DNA of 15,308 bases from Candidatus Woesearchaeota archaeon (GCA_018302915.1 JAGVZB010000013.1:1-15308), one strand, 5' to 3'; counted from the first letter of the stretch, positions 5,797 to 12,601 are shown. Notes: generated from the letters alone by a model not told the origin. Translations and numbers: made by a program.

Positions 5797-7611
5797 TTAA
5801 CCAAAGAACTCAAGGACCCTCATGTCAGGGCTTAGTATGTCAACCTTGTCATCCTTGCTTCTCACGCCCCTGAATGACCTTTGTATTGCCTCTCTTCTTG
5901 CCTTGTCAAAATAAAACACATCTGCATCTTTCTTGTTTGTCTTTGATAAAATCCTCCAGAATAATGAGCTCCTGTCGGCATAAGGGAATTTTGTGAAGAC
6001 AATGCTGTTGCACATGTCCCCTGGAAAATCAACTCCTCGGTTGCACTTGGTTGAATAAAGAATGTCTATCTCCCTGTTCTTGAATCTTTGTATCATCTCT
6101 CCAGTCTTGTCATCCATCTGCTCATTGATCAGTTTTTCCCTGCTTTTTATGTCAAGGTTATACTTGCTGCATTCATAATCGCTTGGTAAATCCTTGAATG
6201 CATTTACATGAATCAAAACCGGCTTCTTTGCCTTGTTTATGCAGTCAGATAATGCCCTGAGATATTCCTCCCTTGAGCCTTCTTTTTTTAGATAGATGTG
6301 GTTGAAATCTTTTTCCTTTCCTAATCTTATCCTGTTTCTTTTTCCAATCTCCTTCACTTCAGCCTCTATTATCTTGTATTTTTTTATCCCGAATATGTTT
6401 TCTAGGACTTTCCTTGAATGTATTGTTCCTGACATCATTACAAATGTTTTGTTCTTGTCCAGAAATTCCTTCAGTTTCCTTTCAAGATTGACCATTATCA
6501 GCTTGACAATTATCTCATCCCTTTTGTTCCTTGAAAATACGACATAAGTCTCTTCTGTATAGGGCTTGAAGCTTTCAAGATTGGAATATACATTGAATAG
6601 GTAATCCTCCTCGTCATTCATTATCATGTGGGATATTGTATAGTTGAAGAAGTATGTCATGAGGTTTTTTACCTTGGTTTCTTTCAGCAGGAATATTTCC
6701 TCGTTCTCTATGAATTTATCGCTGTTTTTTATCATGTCAGAGACAAGTTCATAAATTTCAGGGATTATTTTGTTGTCCTTGTATTTTGAGCTGAAGAAAC
6801 CGAGCTTGCTCTGCAGCATGTTAAGGTTGATTATTTTTTCATTGCTTAAATTATCCAGGAATTCATCGCATTCATCTATGATTTCAACCTCTGTCTTTGG
6901 CTTTCTTCCTATTGCATTCTCAAGTTCATATTTCATGCTGTTGAATATGATTACATCTGCATCAATGTAGCTTTGGTACTGGTTGTAATACGGGCAGTTC
7001 CCGCCTCTTTTGTAATAAATGTATTTTCCATTGACAGCCTCATACATCAAAGGTTCTGCATCATCTAGCATCGTGACCTCGAAATCAGCTGGCAGAACAG
7101 GGCTCCATGAAAGGCATGCAGGTGCAACGCTCATTCTCCTCACTTTTTTATAGTCATCAAAGTCTTCTGCACTAACGAAAGGGTTCTTTTTCACGTATTC
7201 AAAAAGTCTCTTTTCATTTTCCTTGTAATTCACGTCAATGGTGCATGGCAGGAATATATTGTCAGCCATTTCATCGGTGAAAGTGCATTCAAAATTCTGC
7301 CTTCCGAACAGTATGGATATCTTCAGCTTTTCATCGTTGTTTTTGTTTATGTGGTATTTGTTTGTATAATCCTCGAAGTACTGGTTCTGCAGGGCTTTTA
7401 CCGGGACGACAATAGATGTTCTACCTAATTCCTTTGCTATGTTCAATGCTACGGCACTTTTTCCAGTGCCACAGAATCCGTGGATGAAAATTATCTTGTT
7501 TCCTTCCTTTGCAGCATCAATCACTTCTTTCACTATGTCAAGCTGTGATTTCCCATTGGAGAACAAGAATGGCTTGAGATATTCCTTGTTTTTGTAGAGG
7601 CTCCATTTCAT
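5797..7611 (-). CDS. XPD/Rad3/DinG-type superfamily 2 helicase with Fe-S cysteines
   Basis: 604 aa. Walker A is GFCGTGKS (45-52) and the Walker B/DEAH-like box is DECD (246-249). A later MMSGTIHS block, the RGVDFPGD block and the C-terminal QRSFRGVRSKDD block correspond to motifs III, V and VI of Rad3-like helicases. Four cysteines, C109, C123, C166 and C206 (GGNCPYY), lie between motifs Ia and II, and ADVIIFN follows. That is the 4Fe-4S arrangement of XPD/DinG enzymes. It should be a 5'-3' DNA helicase for repair or displacement of structures. It starts with a leaderless ATG, with a GTTAGTTTTTTAAG element 22-39 nt upstream. Its codon choice is less extreme than that of the TA genes, which suggests resident status. 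Confidence 0.87.
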   Translation of the reverse strand: MKWSLYKNKEYLKPFLFSNGKSQLDIVKEVIDAAKEGNKIIFIHGFCGTGKSAVALNIAKELGRTSIVVPVKALQNQYFEDYTNKYHINKNNDEKLKISILFGRQNFECTFTDEMADNIFLPCTIDVNYKENEKRLFEYVKKNPFVSAEDFDDYKKVRRMSVAPACLSWSPVLPADFEVTMLDDAEPLMYEAVNGKYIYYKRGGNCPYYNQYQSYIDADVIIFNSMKYELENAIGRKPKTEVEIIDECDEFLDNLSNEKIINLNMLQSKLGFFSSKYKDNKIIPEIYELVSDMIKNSDKFIENEEIFLLKETKVKNLMTYFFNYTISHMIMNDEEDYLFNVYSNLESFKPYTEETYVVFSRNKRDEIIVKLIMVNLERKLKEFLDKNKTFVMMSGTIHSRKVLENIFGIKKYKIIEAEVKEIGKRNRIRLGKEKDFNHIYLKKEGSREEYLRALSDCINKAKKPVLIHVNAFKDLPSDYECSKYNLDIKSREKLINEQMDDKTGEMIQRFKNREIDILYSTKCNRGVDFPGDMCNSIVFTKFPYADRSSLFWRILSKTNKKDADVFYFDKARREAIQRSFRGVRSKDDKVDILSPDMRVLEFFG

Positions 7612-7632
7612 TTAAAATCTGAATGGTGCATG

Positions 7633-7650
7633 GCTTAAAAAACTAACCAA
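7633..7650 (-). promoter_or_regulatory. Helicase promoter element
   Basis: Minus strand GGTTAGTTTTTTAAGCCA, 22-39 nt before the helicase ATG. It resembles the GTTAGTTTTAAG element at the same distance from the exonuclease and SemiSWEET-like genes, so it is likely a BRE/TATA variant used by this genome. Confidence 0.45.
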
Positions 7651-7654
7651 AACC

Positions 7655-7696
7655 TTTATAAATAATAGTTTACATATGTAAATAATAGTTTACATA
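7655..7696 (+). promoter_or_regulatory. NTase-4 promoter with overlapping direct and inverted repeats
   Basis: A TATA-like TTTATAAATA begins at 7655. TAAATAATAGTTTACATA occurs twice in direct orientation (7659-7676 and 7679-7696, period 20). Where the copies meet there is a perfect 14-bp palindrome, TTTACATATGTAAA (7669-7682). The second copy ends 2 nt before the start codon. This arrangement suits cooperative repressor binding, probably by the wHTH of the NTase (inference). Confidence 0.6.
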
Positions 7697-7698
7697 AA

Positions 7699-8295
7699 AT
7701 GTTAATAAATAATTATATGGAAATTGTATTTGGGAGCAAGGTTAAGATTAAGATATTAAGAATTATGTTTAGGTTTCCTGATAAGACATTTACCGGAAGA
7801 GAATTAGCTGGTTTGACTAAAGAAGTATCAGGCATGGCAGTATCCAAATCAGTAAAAGATCTAATAAGTATGAATTTAGTTGGTTTAGAGCATCATGGTA
7901 ATTCTAACCTGTTAAAGTTAAATAAGAATAGTTATTTGTTTGAACCCTTAAAAAATTTATTTTTGGCAGAGGAAGCAACAATAATCAAATTAAAGGAAAA
8001 AATAAGAAGGTATCTTAATGTTCAGCATATTAAAACAGCGGCTATATTTGGGAGTATTGTAAAAGGGTTAGGTGGTATAAACAGCGATATAGATTTGTTT
8101 ATAATAACAGATAATAAAAAATGGACTAGTGAAACAATGGAAAAATTGCAGAAGGAAATAAACCTAGAATTTGGCAGTGTCTTAATGCCTTATATCCTAA
8201 CTAAAGAAGAATTTAAGAGTAAAAAAAACAAGCCGATTATAAAAAACATAATTGAAAACAATATATTGATTATTGGTGATAAGATTGAAAACTAG
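7699..8295 (+). CDS. wHTH-minimal nucleotidyltransferase 4 (putative antitoxin)
   Basis: 198 aa. A winged-helix domain (about 12-75: FTGRELAGLTKEVSGMAVSK is the HTH) is followed by an MNT domain with G118-S-I-V-K-G and S129-D130-I-D132-L. The ATG at 7699 follows the repeat-rich promoter; ATG 7717 (MEIVFGS) is an alternative that would match the usual start of this family. The downstream HEPN frame overlaps its end by about 20 bp. It faces away from the nuclease array and is not bounded by nuclease stumps, so it is an independent module. Confidence 0.85.
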   Translation: MLINNYMEIVFGSKVKIKILRIMFRFPDKTFTGRELAGLTKEVSGMAVSKSVKDLISMNLVGLEHHGNSNLLKLNKNSYLFEPLKNLFLAEEATIIKLKEKIRRYLNVQHIKTAAIFGSIVKGLGGINSDIDLFIITDNKKWTSETMEKLQKEINLEFGSVLMPYILTKEEFKSKKNKPIIKNIIENNILIIGDKIEN

Positions 8296-8679
8296 GAATG
8301 TAGAAAAACATTTGTATAAAAATTATCTGAAAAAAGCATGGGAATTCATGAATTCCTGTAATGATTCTTTTTTAAAGGAAGAATGGGATGCTGCAGTAAT
8401 TAATGCCGTACATTCAGGTATAAGTGCAAGTGATGCTTTGACTATTTTCTTTAAGGGAGTGAGGCATGCGGGAGAAAGGCATGAGGATGTTGTTCAATTG
8501 CTTAATACTTTGGAATTGCATGATATCAAAGACAAAAACAGGCATATCTTGAATTTATTTTGAGTGTTAAGAACAAGGCTGAGTATGAAGAGACTTTAAT
8601 GACAAGAAAAAATGCTGAAGATGCAAAGAAGAGTGCTGAAAGATTCTTGAGTTATGTCAAAGATACTTTAAAACATTAA
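8276..8679 (+). pseudogene. HEPN-domain protein 4 (SAV_6107-like), frameshifted
   Basis: No ATG is available; GTG 8276 (or TTG 8273) overlaps the end of NTase 4. The frame reads through AAVINAVHSGISASDALTIF and a candidate R-x5-H in GVRHAGERH, then stops at 8563. The homologous continuation (QAYLEFILSVKNKAEYE, then a Glu/Lys-rich helix ending DTLKH at 8679) is in another frame. Adding one A to the A5 run at 8534-8538 joins the two into a 134-aa HEPN protein in which the SVKNKAEYE block is in its normal C-terminal place. The toxin therefore looks inactivated, or the homopolymer is miscalled. Its partner NTase is intact. Confidence 0.78.
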
Positions 8680-8718
8680 GATAATTCTTGATTTGCCAAA
8701 ATATCCAAAAAGATTTAC

Positions 8719-8726
8719 TTTATATA
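8719..8726 (+). promoter_or_regulatory. TATA box before the 28-aa ORF
   Basis: TTTATATA with an A-rich BRE-like stretch before it, centred about 32 nt from ATG 8755. It is the only plus-strand promoter-like signal in the 75 bp after HEPN4. Confidence 0.4.
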
Positions 8727-8754
8727 CCTTAATTCCCTGTTATTGTATGATTAA

Positions 8755-8841
8755 ATGAAAAAAACAAAGAAAAAAACAACAAATAAAATCTGGAAATATC
8801 AGGATACAGGAAAGGAAATAAGCAGTTTCAGAAGATTTTAG
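8755..8841 (+). CDS. Tiny basic protein, 28 aa, unknown
   Basis: MKKTKKKTTNKIWKYQDTGK and then EISSFRRF, ending in TAG at 8839-8841. It is very lysine-rich at the N-terminus, with aromatic residues and Arg in the second half. The TATA box is at leaderless distance and the ORF fills the gap exactly, its stop codon overlapping the stop of the convergent exonuclease by 4 bp. I do not recognise it. A small nucleic-acid-binding or ribosome-associated peptide is possible, but this could be chance. Confidence 0.4.
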   Translation: MKKTKKKTTNKIWKYQDTGKEISSFRRF

Positions 8842-9410
8842 CTTTTAACAAACAGGTAAACTTTCTCGGTGATTTCAATGTCTTCCTTGCAGTGCCTTAT
8901 AACTTCATCCATTCTTCCTTCTTTGTACAGTCTTTCAACATCTGCTCCTGTGAACCTGTTGTCGCCTATATCTATCCCAAGAGTCTTTGCTATTATGTCA
9001 AGTCTTGGATTTGTGAATATGTTCTGGCTGAAAAAGAGCATCGTGTCAAAGTGATTGGAATTTTCCATGCTGAACTTGTTTGTGTTTATCTTGATAGTGT
9101 TTTTTATTTGGTTGATCACGCTTCTTATCATGATGAATGGAACATCAAATCCATAGCCGTTATGGGTGATGAATAAATTGTGCTCTTTTGCAATGTCCCA
9201 GAACTCTTTCAGTAATTTTCCCTCATCATCCCCGCTCAATGTGATAGTTCCTTTGTCTTTTGGTTTTAGGCATATGCATATTATCTTTGAATACAGCGGA
9301 TTGAAGCATCTCATCTCCCTGCTTATCTGCTTGTCCATCAGGTATTCCCTTATGGCTTCATCCTTGATGTCCATAGGTACGGTTTCTATGTCAATTACAA
9401 GATGATTCAT
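8838..9410 (-). CDS. DnaQ/RNase H-fold 3'-5' exonuclease, PolB exonuclease-like
   Basis: 190 aa with the DEDD exonuclease motifs in order. ExoI is D7-I-E9-T in VIDIETVP. ExoII lies in THNGYGFD (82-89), with N84 and D89. HFDT (120-123) follows and ExoIII is H173-x3-D177 in RHCKEDIE. This pattern fits the predicted exonucleases related to the PolB proofreading domain (PF10108). There is no polymerase domain. Likely roles are repair or proofreading in trans, or RNA/DNA trimming. The start ATG is preceded by a promoter element at 9428-9446, with no Shine-Dalgarno site. The promoter lies across the end of the upstream gene, so it is transcribed separately. Confidence 0.82.
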   Translation of the reverse strand: MNHLVIDIETVPMDIKDEAIREYLMDKQISREMRCFNPLYSKIICICLKPKDKGTITLSGDDEGKLLKEFWDIAKEHNLFITHNGYGFDVPFIMIRSVINQIKNTIKINTNKFSMENSNHFDTMLFFSQNIFTNPRLDIIAKTLGIDIGDNRFTGADVERLYKEGRMDEVIRHCKEDIEITEKVYLFVKS

Positions 9411-9427
9411 ATTAATTTAAAGAAGTG

Positions 9428-9446
9428 AAAATACTTAAAACTAACT
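9428..9446 (-). promoter_or_regulatory. Exonuclease promoter (19-bp element, copy 1)
   Basis: Minus strand AGTTAGTTTTAAGTATTTT, 18-36 nt before the exonuclease ATG. An identical copy lies 20-38 nt before the SemiSWEET-like ATG (9743-9761). Same strand and same spacing argue for a shared BRE/TATA promoter unit. Confidence 0.55.
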
Positions 9447-9723
9447 AATTCAGTTTGTCCTCTAATGAATTATTTTTGTATTTTATTGACTGGTAAAATA
9501 AAGTTCCCCATAATCCGGAAGCAACCGAATAAAGGGCTGTTGTTAGGTAAAGATCCATAGTAGAGGCTGTTGCTGCACATATTATTAGCCCGCCTGAAGT
9601 TATTGTTGCTGTCTGAGTTGTTATGTTTGCCTTCTTTTCTCTGAAGCCTTTGATTATTTGCGGAATCAAGGCATAGCTGAATGCAATTGTTGCTCCGCTG
9701 AAAACATAATCCTGCCATAGCAT
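9445..9723 (-). CDS. Small three-helix membrane protein, SemiSWEET/PQ-loop-like
   Basis: 92 aa with three hydrophobic segments (about 7-24, 40-56 and 60-78). A Pro-Gln pair (P21-Q22) lies in YALIPQIIKGFREKK at the end of the first helix, followed by basic residues. One triple-helix bundle of ~90 aa with a PQ motif in TM1 is the layout of SemiSWEET sugar transporters, which work as dimers. The C-terminal tail is charged and cytosolic-looking. The family assignment is tentative, since the rest of the motif is weak. It has its own promoter element and is not coupled to neighbours. Confidence 0.6.
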   Translation of the reverse strand: MLWQDYVFSGATIAFSYALIPQIIKGFREKKANITTQTATITSGGLIICAATASTMDLYLTTALYSVASGLWGTLFYQSIKYKNNSLEDKLN

Positions 9724-9742
9724 GTTAAAATTCTTAAATATA

Positions 9743-9761
9743 AAAATACTTAAAACTAACT
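9743..9761 (-). promoter_or_regulatory. SemiSWEET-like gene promoter (19-bp element, copy 2)
   Basis: Identical to 9428-9446 on the same strand, 20-38 nt before the ATG at 9723. A second AT-rich TATA-like stretch, TTTTTATATTTAAG, lies between it and the start. Confidence 0.5.
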
Positions 9762-9770
9762 GACAAATAA

Positions 9771-9780
9771 CTTTATAAAC
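9771..9780 (+). promoter_or_regulatory. TATA box of the DEAD-box helicase
   Basis: CTTTATAAAC, the clearest TATA-like box in the divergent intergenic region. Transcription would begin near 9800-9805, leaving a leader of about 55-60 nt before ATG 9861. That fits the use of a Shine-Dalgarno site (AGGTG, 9847-9851). Confidence 0.5.
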
Positions 9781-9860
9781 TCAGATAAAAAATAAAAATT
9801 AGCATTAAGGGAAAGCACTTGATGATTCATTTCGCTTTTTCTTTACAGGTGCTTGAAAAT

Positions 9861-11207
9861 ATGAAGTTTGAAGATTTTAAATTAAGCAAGGAATTGATGG
9901 ATACGATAAAAAAATTGGGTTTTACCAGTCCTACACAGATTCAGGACAAGTCCATCCCGTTGATATTGAAGGGAAGGGATGTTGTAGGGGAGTCTGCAAC
10001 AGGCTCGGGAAAGACTCTTGCTTTTGGCTGTGGTATTATAGAGAAAGTGATTCCGAAGAATGGATTGCAGGCATTGATACTTGAGCCGACAAGGGAGCTG
10101 GCGGAGCAGGTGAAGAACATGCTAAAGCAGCTGTCAAAGGATAAGCACCTGACAATAATACCAATATATGGTGGAGTTTCAATCAATCCGCAGATAAATG
10201 ACCTTAAGAAGGCGGAGGTCATTATTGCAACACCGGGAAGGTTATTGGATCATATTCATAGGAGGACAGTTGACACCTCAAAAGTCAGCCTCCTGATACT
10301 TGATGAGGCAGACAGGATGTTTGACATGGGTTTCATAGGGGATGTTGAGAGGATAATCCATGACTGTCCGAGGGAAAGGCAGACATTGTTCTTTTCTGCG
10401 ACGATAACGCCGAACATAAAGGATCTTGCAAGGAAGCACATGATAGAGCCTGTTACTGTTCTTGCTGAGAATATGGTTGATCCAAGCAAGCTGAAGCAGG
10501 TTTATTACTCAGTTCCGAGAAACATGAAATTATCTTTGCTTATTGACTTGCTGAATAATGAAAAGTCAGGGTTGATTATGATTTTCTGCAACACAAGGAG
10601 AAGCGTTGATTTTCTCACGAAAAATCTCAGGGCCAACAAAATAAATGCAATTGCAATTCACGGGGGATTGTCCCAGAATAAAAGGACAAACACGATGGGA
10701 TTGTTCAACAACGCAAAAGTTAATGTCCTTATTTGCACCGATGTTGCATCAAGGGGGCTTCACATTGAGAATGTTTCGCATGTTTACAATTATGAGATAC
10801 CTCTTAACCCGAAGGATTATGTCCATAGGATAGGAAGGACAGCAAGGGCAGGTAAGGAAGGTAAGGTGGTTAACTTGTTGTCAGAGAATGATTATTCAAA
10901 TTTTGATAATATTCAGAGGGAGTACAATACTTTCATTATTGAAAGCATGAAGAAGTCTGATTTCAAGACCATATATCCTGTCAGGGAAGAAAGAAGATAT
11001 GGCAGTGAAAGACCTCAAGGAAGGTATACTCATGAAAGAAGATATGGCAGTGAAAGGCCTCAAAGAGGGTATGCCCATGAAAGGACTGATAATAGAAGGC
11101 AATATGGAAATGAAAGATATTCTCATGATAAAGGGCATTCTTACGGAAGCAATAATTCTCAGAGAAAAAGATTCTCGCATAAAAAACCAACTTTTATAAA
11201 TAAATAA
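9861..11207 (+). CDS. DEAD-box ATP-dependent RNA helicase
   Basis: 448 aa from ATG 9861, chosen because AGGTG lies 9 nt upstream and MKFEDFKLS is the usual family start; TTG 9819 and ATG 9822 would add a non-homologous leader. All motifs are present: Q motif GFTSPTQIQ (20-28), ATGSGKT (46-52), PTRELAEQ, TPGRLLD, DEAD (148-151), SAT (179-181), IFCNT, DVASRGL and HRIGRTARAG. The last ~75 residues are a basic low-complexity tail with 15-residue repeats built on ERRYGSERPQ. Such tails bind RNA and may drive condensation. It should remodel RNA structures in ribosome assembly or mRNA decay, like bacterial RhlE/CsdA-type enzymes. Confidence 0.93.
   Translation: MKFEDFKLSKELMDTIKKLGFTSPTQIQDKSIPLILKGRDVVGESATGSGKTLAFGCGIIEKVIPKNGLQALILEPTRELAEQVKNMLKQLSKDKHLTIIPIYGGVSINPQINDLKKAEVIIATPGRLLDHIHRRTVDTSKVSLLILDEADRMFDMGFIGDVERIIHDCPRERQTLFFSATITPNIKDLARKHMIEPVTVLAENMVDPSKLKQVYYSVPRNMKLSLLIDLLNNEKSGLIMIFCNTRRSVDFLTKNLRANKINAIAIHGGLSQNKRTNTMGLFNNAKVNVLICTDVASRGLHIENVSHVYNYEIPLNPKDYVHRIGRTARAGKEGKVVNLLSENDYSNFDNIQREYNTFIIESMKKSDFKTIYPVREERRYGSERPQGRYTHERRYGSERPQRGYAHERTDNRRQYGNERYSHDKGHSYGSNNSQRKRFSHKKPTFINK
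10989..11078 (+). repeat. 45-bp tandem repeat in the DEAD-box tail
   Basis: The sequence beginning GAAAGAAGATATGGCAGTGA occurs at 10989 and again at 11034, an exact 45-bp period. It encodes ERRYGSERPQ followed by RYTH- and GYAH-type ends. A third, degenerate unit follows (NRRQYGNERYSH). The repeat preserves frame and looks like expansion of an RNA-binding tail. Confidence 0.75.
11192..11201 (+). promoter_or_regulatory. TATA box of the cupredoxin gene
   Basis: TTTTATAAAT, centred about 27 nt before ATG 11223. That is the archaeal spacing for a leaderless start. It lies inside the last codons of the DEAD-box gene, so the cupredoxin has its own promoter. Confidence 0.55.
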
Positions 11208-11222
11208 TTCTTTGATACAGTC

Positions 11223-11543
11223 ATGAAAAAATCAGTGATTTTTATGATTTTGGTTCTTCTGTTCATAGCAGGATGCACTTCTGATAATAACACTCCTGTA
11301 AGCTCTTTGGATGTTAGCATGAGCAATTTTGCTTTTTCACCAGATGCAATAAGGATTAATGTTGGGGATGCAGTTACATGGACGAATCTTGACAATGTCC
11401 CTCATACAGTAACCGGTGATAATTTTGATTCAGGAACATTGGACCAAGGCCAGACATATCAGCATGCATTTGCAGAGCCAGGGATATATGAATACTATTG
11501 CAATTTTCATCCTGGAATGAAGGGGACAGTTATTGTAGAATGA
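11223..11543 (+). CDS. Cupredoxin (plastocyanin/amicyanin-like) lipoprotein
   Basis: 106 aa. An N-terminal signal with lipobox FIAGC (Cys18) anchors the mature protein to the outer face of the membrane. The rest is one cupredoxin domain with a full type 1 copper site: H61 (VPHTV), C93, H96 and M99 in YYCNFHPGM. The short C-x2-H-x2-M loop is of the amicyanin/pseudoazurin class. It should carry electrons or bind copper outside the cell. No electron donor or acceptor is encoded nearby, so its partner is unknown. It is followed tail to tail by a membrane-protein operon, with no gap. Confidence 0.9.
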   Translation: MKKSVIFMILVLLFIAGCTSDNNTPVSSLDVSMSNFAFSPDAIRINVGDAVTWTNLDNVPHTVTGDNFDSGTLDQGQTYQHAFAEPGIYEYYCNFHPGMKGTVIVE

Positions 11544-11960
11544 TTATTTTTTCTTTATTAGCTCGCTTATTTCCAAGCCGATATAAAATCCAAGGCTGTG
11601 TGTTATCCACCATATGAAGGGTGTCAGGAATAATCCAAAAATGACGAATGGTGGGGGTGTATACCTTGCATAGATTCCAAGAAATTGCACAAGCCCAGAG
11701 TATGATGCAATCAGGTAATAGAATGAAATCCATGTTCCGAACACAATTGAATAAACTATTTTTTTCCAGTGAACCTTGCTGTAGAATGCAAAGAACCACA
11801 ATATTGAGAATAATGTTGCATTTGCAAGCTTGCTTATGTAATAAAACCTGCTTTCACCGACGCCATGGACATGCAGTATGAAGTCAGTGATCCAGAATAT
11901 GAGAATAACTGTGATTATTTTTAATACTGTGAGTTTGCTGGAATTTTTTACTTTTTGCAT
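11544..11960 (-). CDS. Four-helix membrane protein, unknown
   Basis: 138 aa with four strongly hydrophobic segments (about 12-29, 44-60, 67-86 and 102-125), rich in Trp, Tyr and Phe. I do not recognise the family. It is the last gene of a three-gene operon: its ATG lies 13 bp inside the 3' end of the lipoprotein gene, so translation is coupled. Its stop abuts the stop of the convergent cupredoxin gene. There are no obvious catalytic or metal motifs, although His residues lie at 30 and 32 (HVHG). Function cannot be stated. Confidence 0.7.
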   Translation of the reverse strand: MQKVKNSSKLTVLKIITVILIFWITDFILHVHGVGESRFYYISKLANATLFSILWFFAFYSKVHWKKIVYSIVFGTWISFYYLIASYSGLVQFLGIYARYTPPPFVIFGLFLTPFIWWITHSLGFYIGLEISELIKKK

Positions 11961-12184
11961 GATTCCACATAATCATTGAACACTTCTTCTCCACCATACT
12001 GGAGAATCTGGGTGCAGCTGGCCAGGAATTCCTCTTCTGTTTTTGAGTTGTCATTGCATATATTCACGCATTCATCAATTTTGTTATCTTTAGAATCGTC
12101 AGTGATACCCCTTCCTGTAATTTCATTGCATCCAGATAAAATTAAAAGGCTTAATACAAGCAATGCAAAGATTATTTTCCTCAT
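11948..12184 (-). CDS. Small lipoprotein with conserved-looking cysteines
   Basis: 78 aa from ATG 12184. The upstream extension to 12247 would precede the signal peptide and overlap the previous gene, so it is rejected. The signal MRKIIFALLVLSLLILSGC ends in a lipobox Cys at 19. The mature part is acidic and has four more cysteines in the pattern C-x3-C...C...C (ECVNIC, ASC, ESC), which suggests two disulfides. The ATG overlaps the preceding stop by ATGA. The function is unknown. It could be a surface-exposed disulfide-stabilised helical hairpin similar to other DPANN small lipoproteins. Confidence 0.72.
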   Translation of the reverse strand: MRKIIFALLVLSLLILSGCNEITGRGITDDSKDNKIDECVNICNDNSKTEEEFLASCTQILQYGGEEVFNDYVESCKK

Positions 12185-12384
12185 TTTTTGTAAAAAAGGT
12201 ATAATGGCTTTATCATGAATATTATCATTAAAACTAAAAATACCCATATGCTTGTCCTGTTAACCCAATTTGTGAATGGAGGGATTAGTTTCAAAAGGAA
12301 TATTGTTGCTGCAGCCAAAGCTAATTTACCAAGGAAAATGTCATACCACTCCATTTTTTTTATTGCCTTTTTTAAGAATTTCAT
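12181..12384 (-). CDS. Two-helix small membrane protein, unknown
   Basis: 67 aa with a basic N-terminus (MKFLKKAIKKMEW) and two hydrophobic helices (about 17-37 and 45-62). A Shine-Dalgarno GAGGTGA (12395-12389) lies 4 nt before the ATG, which fixes the start. It is the first gene of the operon with the lipoprotein and the four-helix protein. A TATTTAAATA box (12416-12425) lies upstream. I do not recognise it. Together the three genes encode a small envelope complex or unrelated membrane parts. Confidence 0.7.
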   Translation of the reverse strand: MKFLKKAIKKMEWYDIFLGKLALAAATIFLLKLIPPFTNWVNRTSIWVFLVLMIIFMIKPLYLFYKK

Positions 12385-12388
12385 TTGT

Positions 12389-12425
12389 TCACCTCTTGTT
12401 TTAATATGATAAGCTTATTTAAATA
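12389..12425 (-). promoter_or_regulatory. Membrane operon promoter and Shine-Dalgarno site
   Basis: Minus strand: TATTTAAATA at 12425-12416 and GAGGTGA at 12395-12389. The TATA box overlaps the stop of the 60-aa ORF. The predicted transcription start is very close to the Shine-Dalgarno site. Confidence 0.45.
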
Positions 12426-12601
12426 CTTAACCTGCCGCTGAATAATCTCCTCAATTCCTGTCTTGTTTCTTCTTTCATTTCTTTTTGTTCTTTTTGTGTT
12501 GCTCTGGTCTTTTTTATTCTGGCACTGCCGCTATACTTTTTATGTTTCTTATCTTCAGTATATCTTTTTCTGAAATAATAATTTAGAGTGTGATACTTCA
12601 T
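12419..12601 (-). CDS. Lysine/arginine-rich 60-aa protein, unknown
   Basis: MKYHTLNYYFRKRYTEDKKH, then a strongly basic and polar stretch with a likely amphipathic helix (KEQKEMKEETRQELRRLFSG). It is divergent from alaS, with an AT-rich TATA-like box (about 12628-12640, minus strand) 27-39 nt before the ATG. Its composition suggests a small nucleic-acid- or ribosome-binding protein, but there is no family match I can name. No other ORF explains this strand segment. Confidence 0.5.
   Translation of the reverse strand: MKYHTLNYYFRKRYTEDKKHKKYSGSARIKKTRATQKEQKEMKEETRQELRRLFSGRLSI

Noticed and set aside
8892..9176. Plus-strand ORF of about 94 codons
   Set aside because: It lies antisense to the exonuclease gene, whose catalytic motifs are clear. 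No promoter or ribosome site; a shadow frame.
9819..9860. Longer start for the DEAD-box helicase
   Set aside because: The extra residues do not match the family, whereas ATG 9861 has a well-spaced AGGTG and begins the conserved N-terminus.
12185..12247. N-terminal extension of the Cys-rich lipoprotein
   Set aside because: It would place 21 residues before a perfect lipoprotein signal peptide and lie inside the preceding gene; ATG 12184 has an ATGA overlap with the preceding stop.
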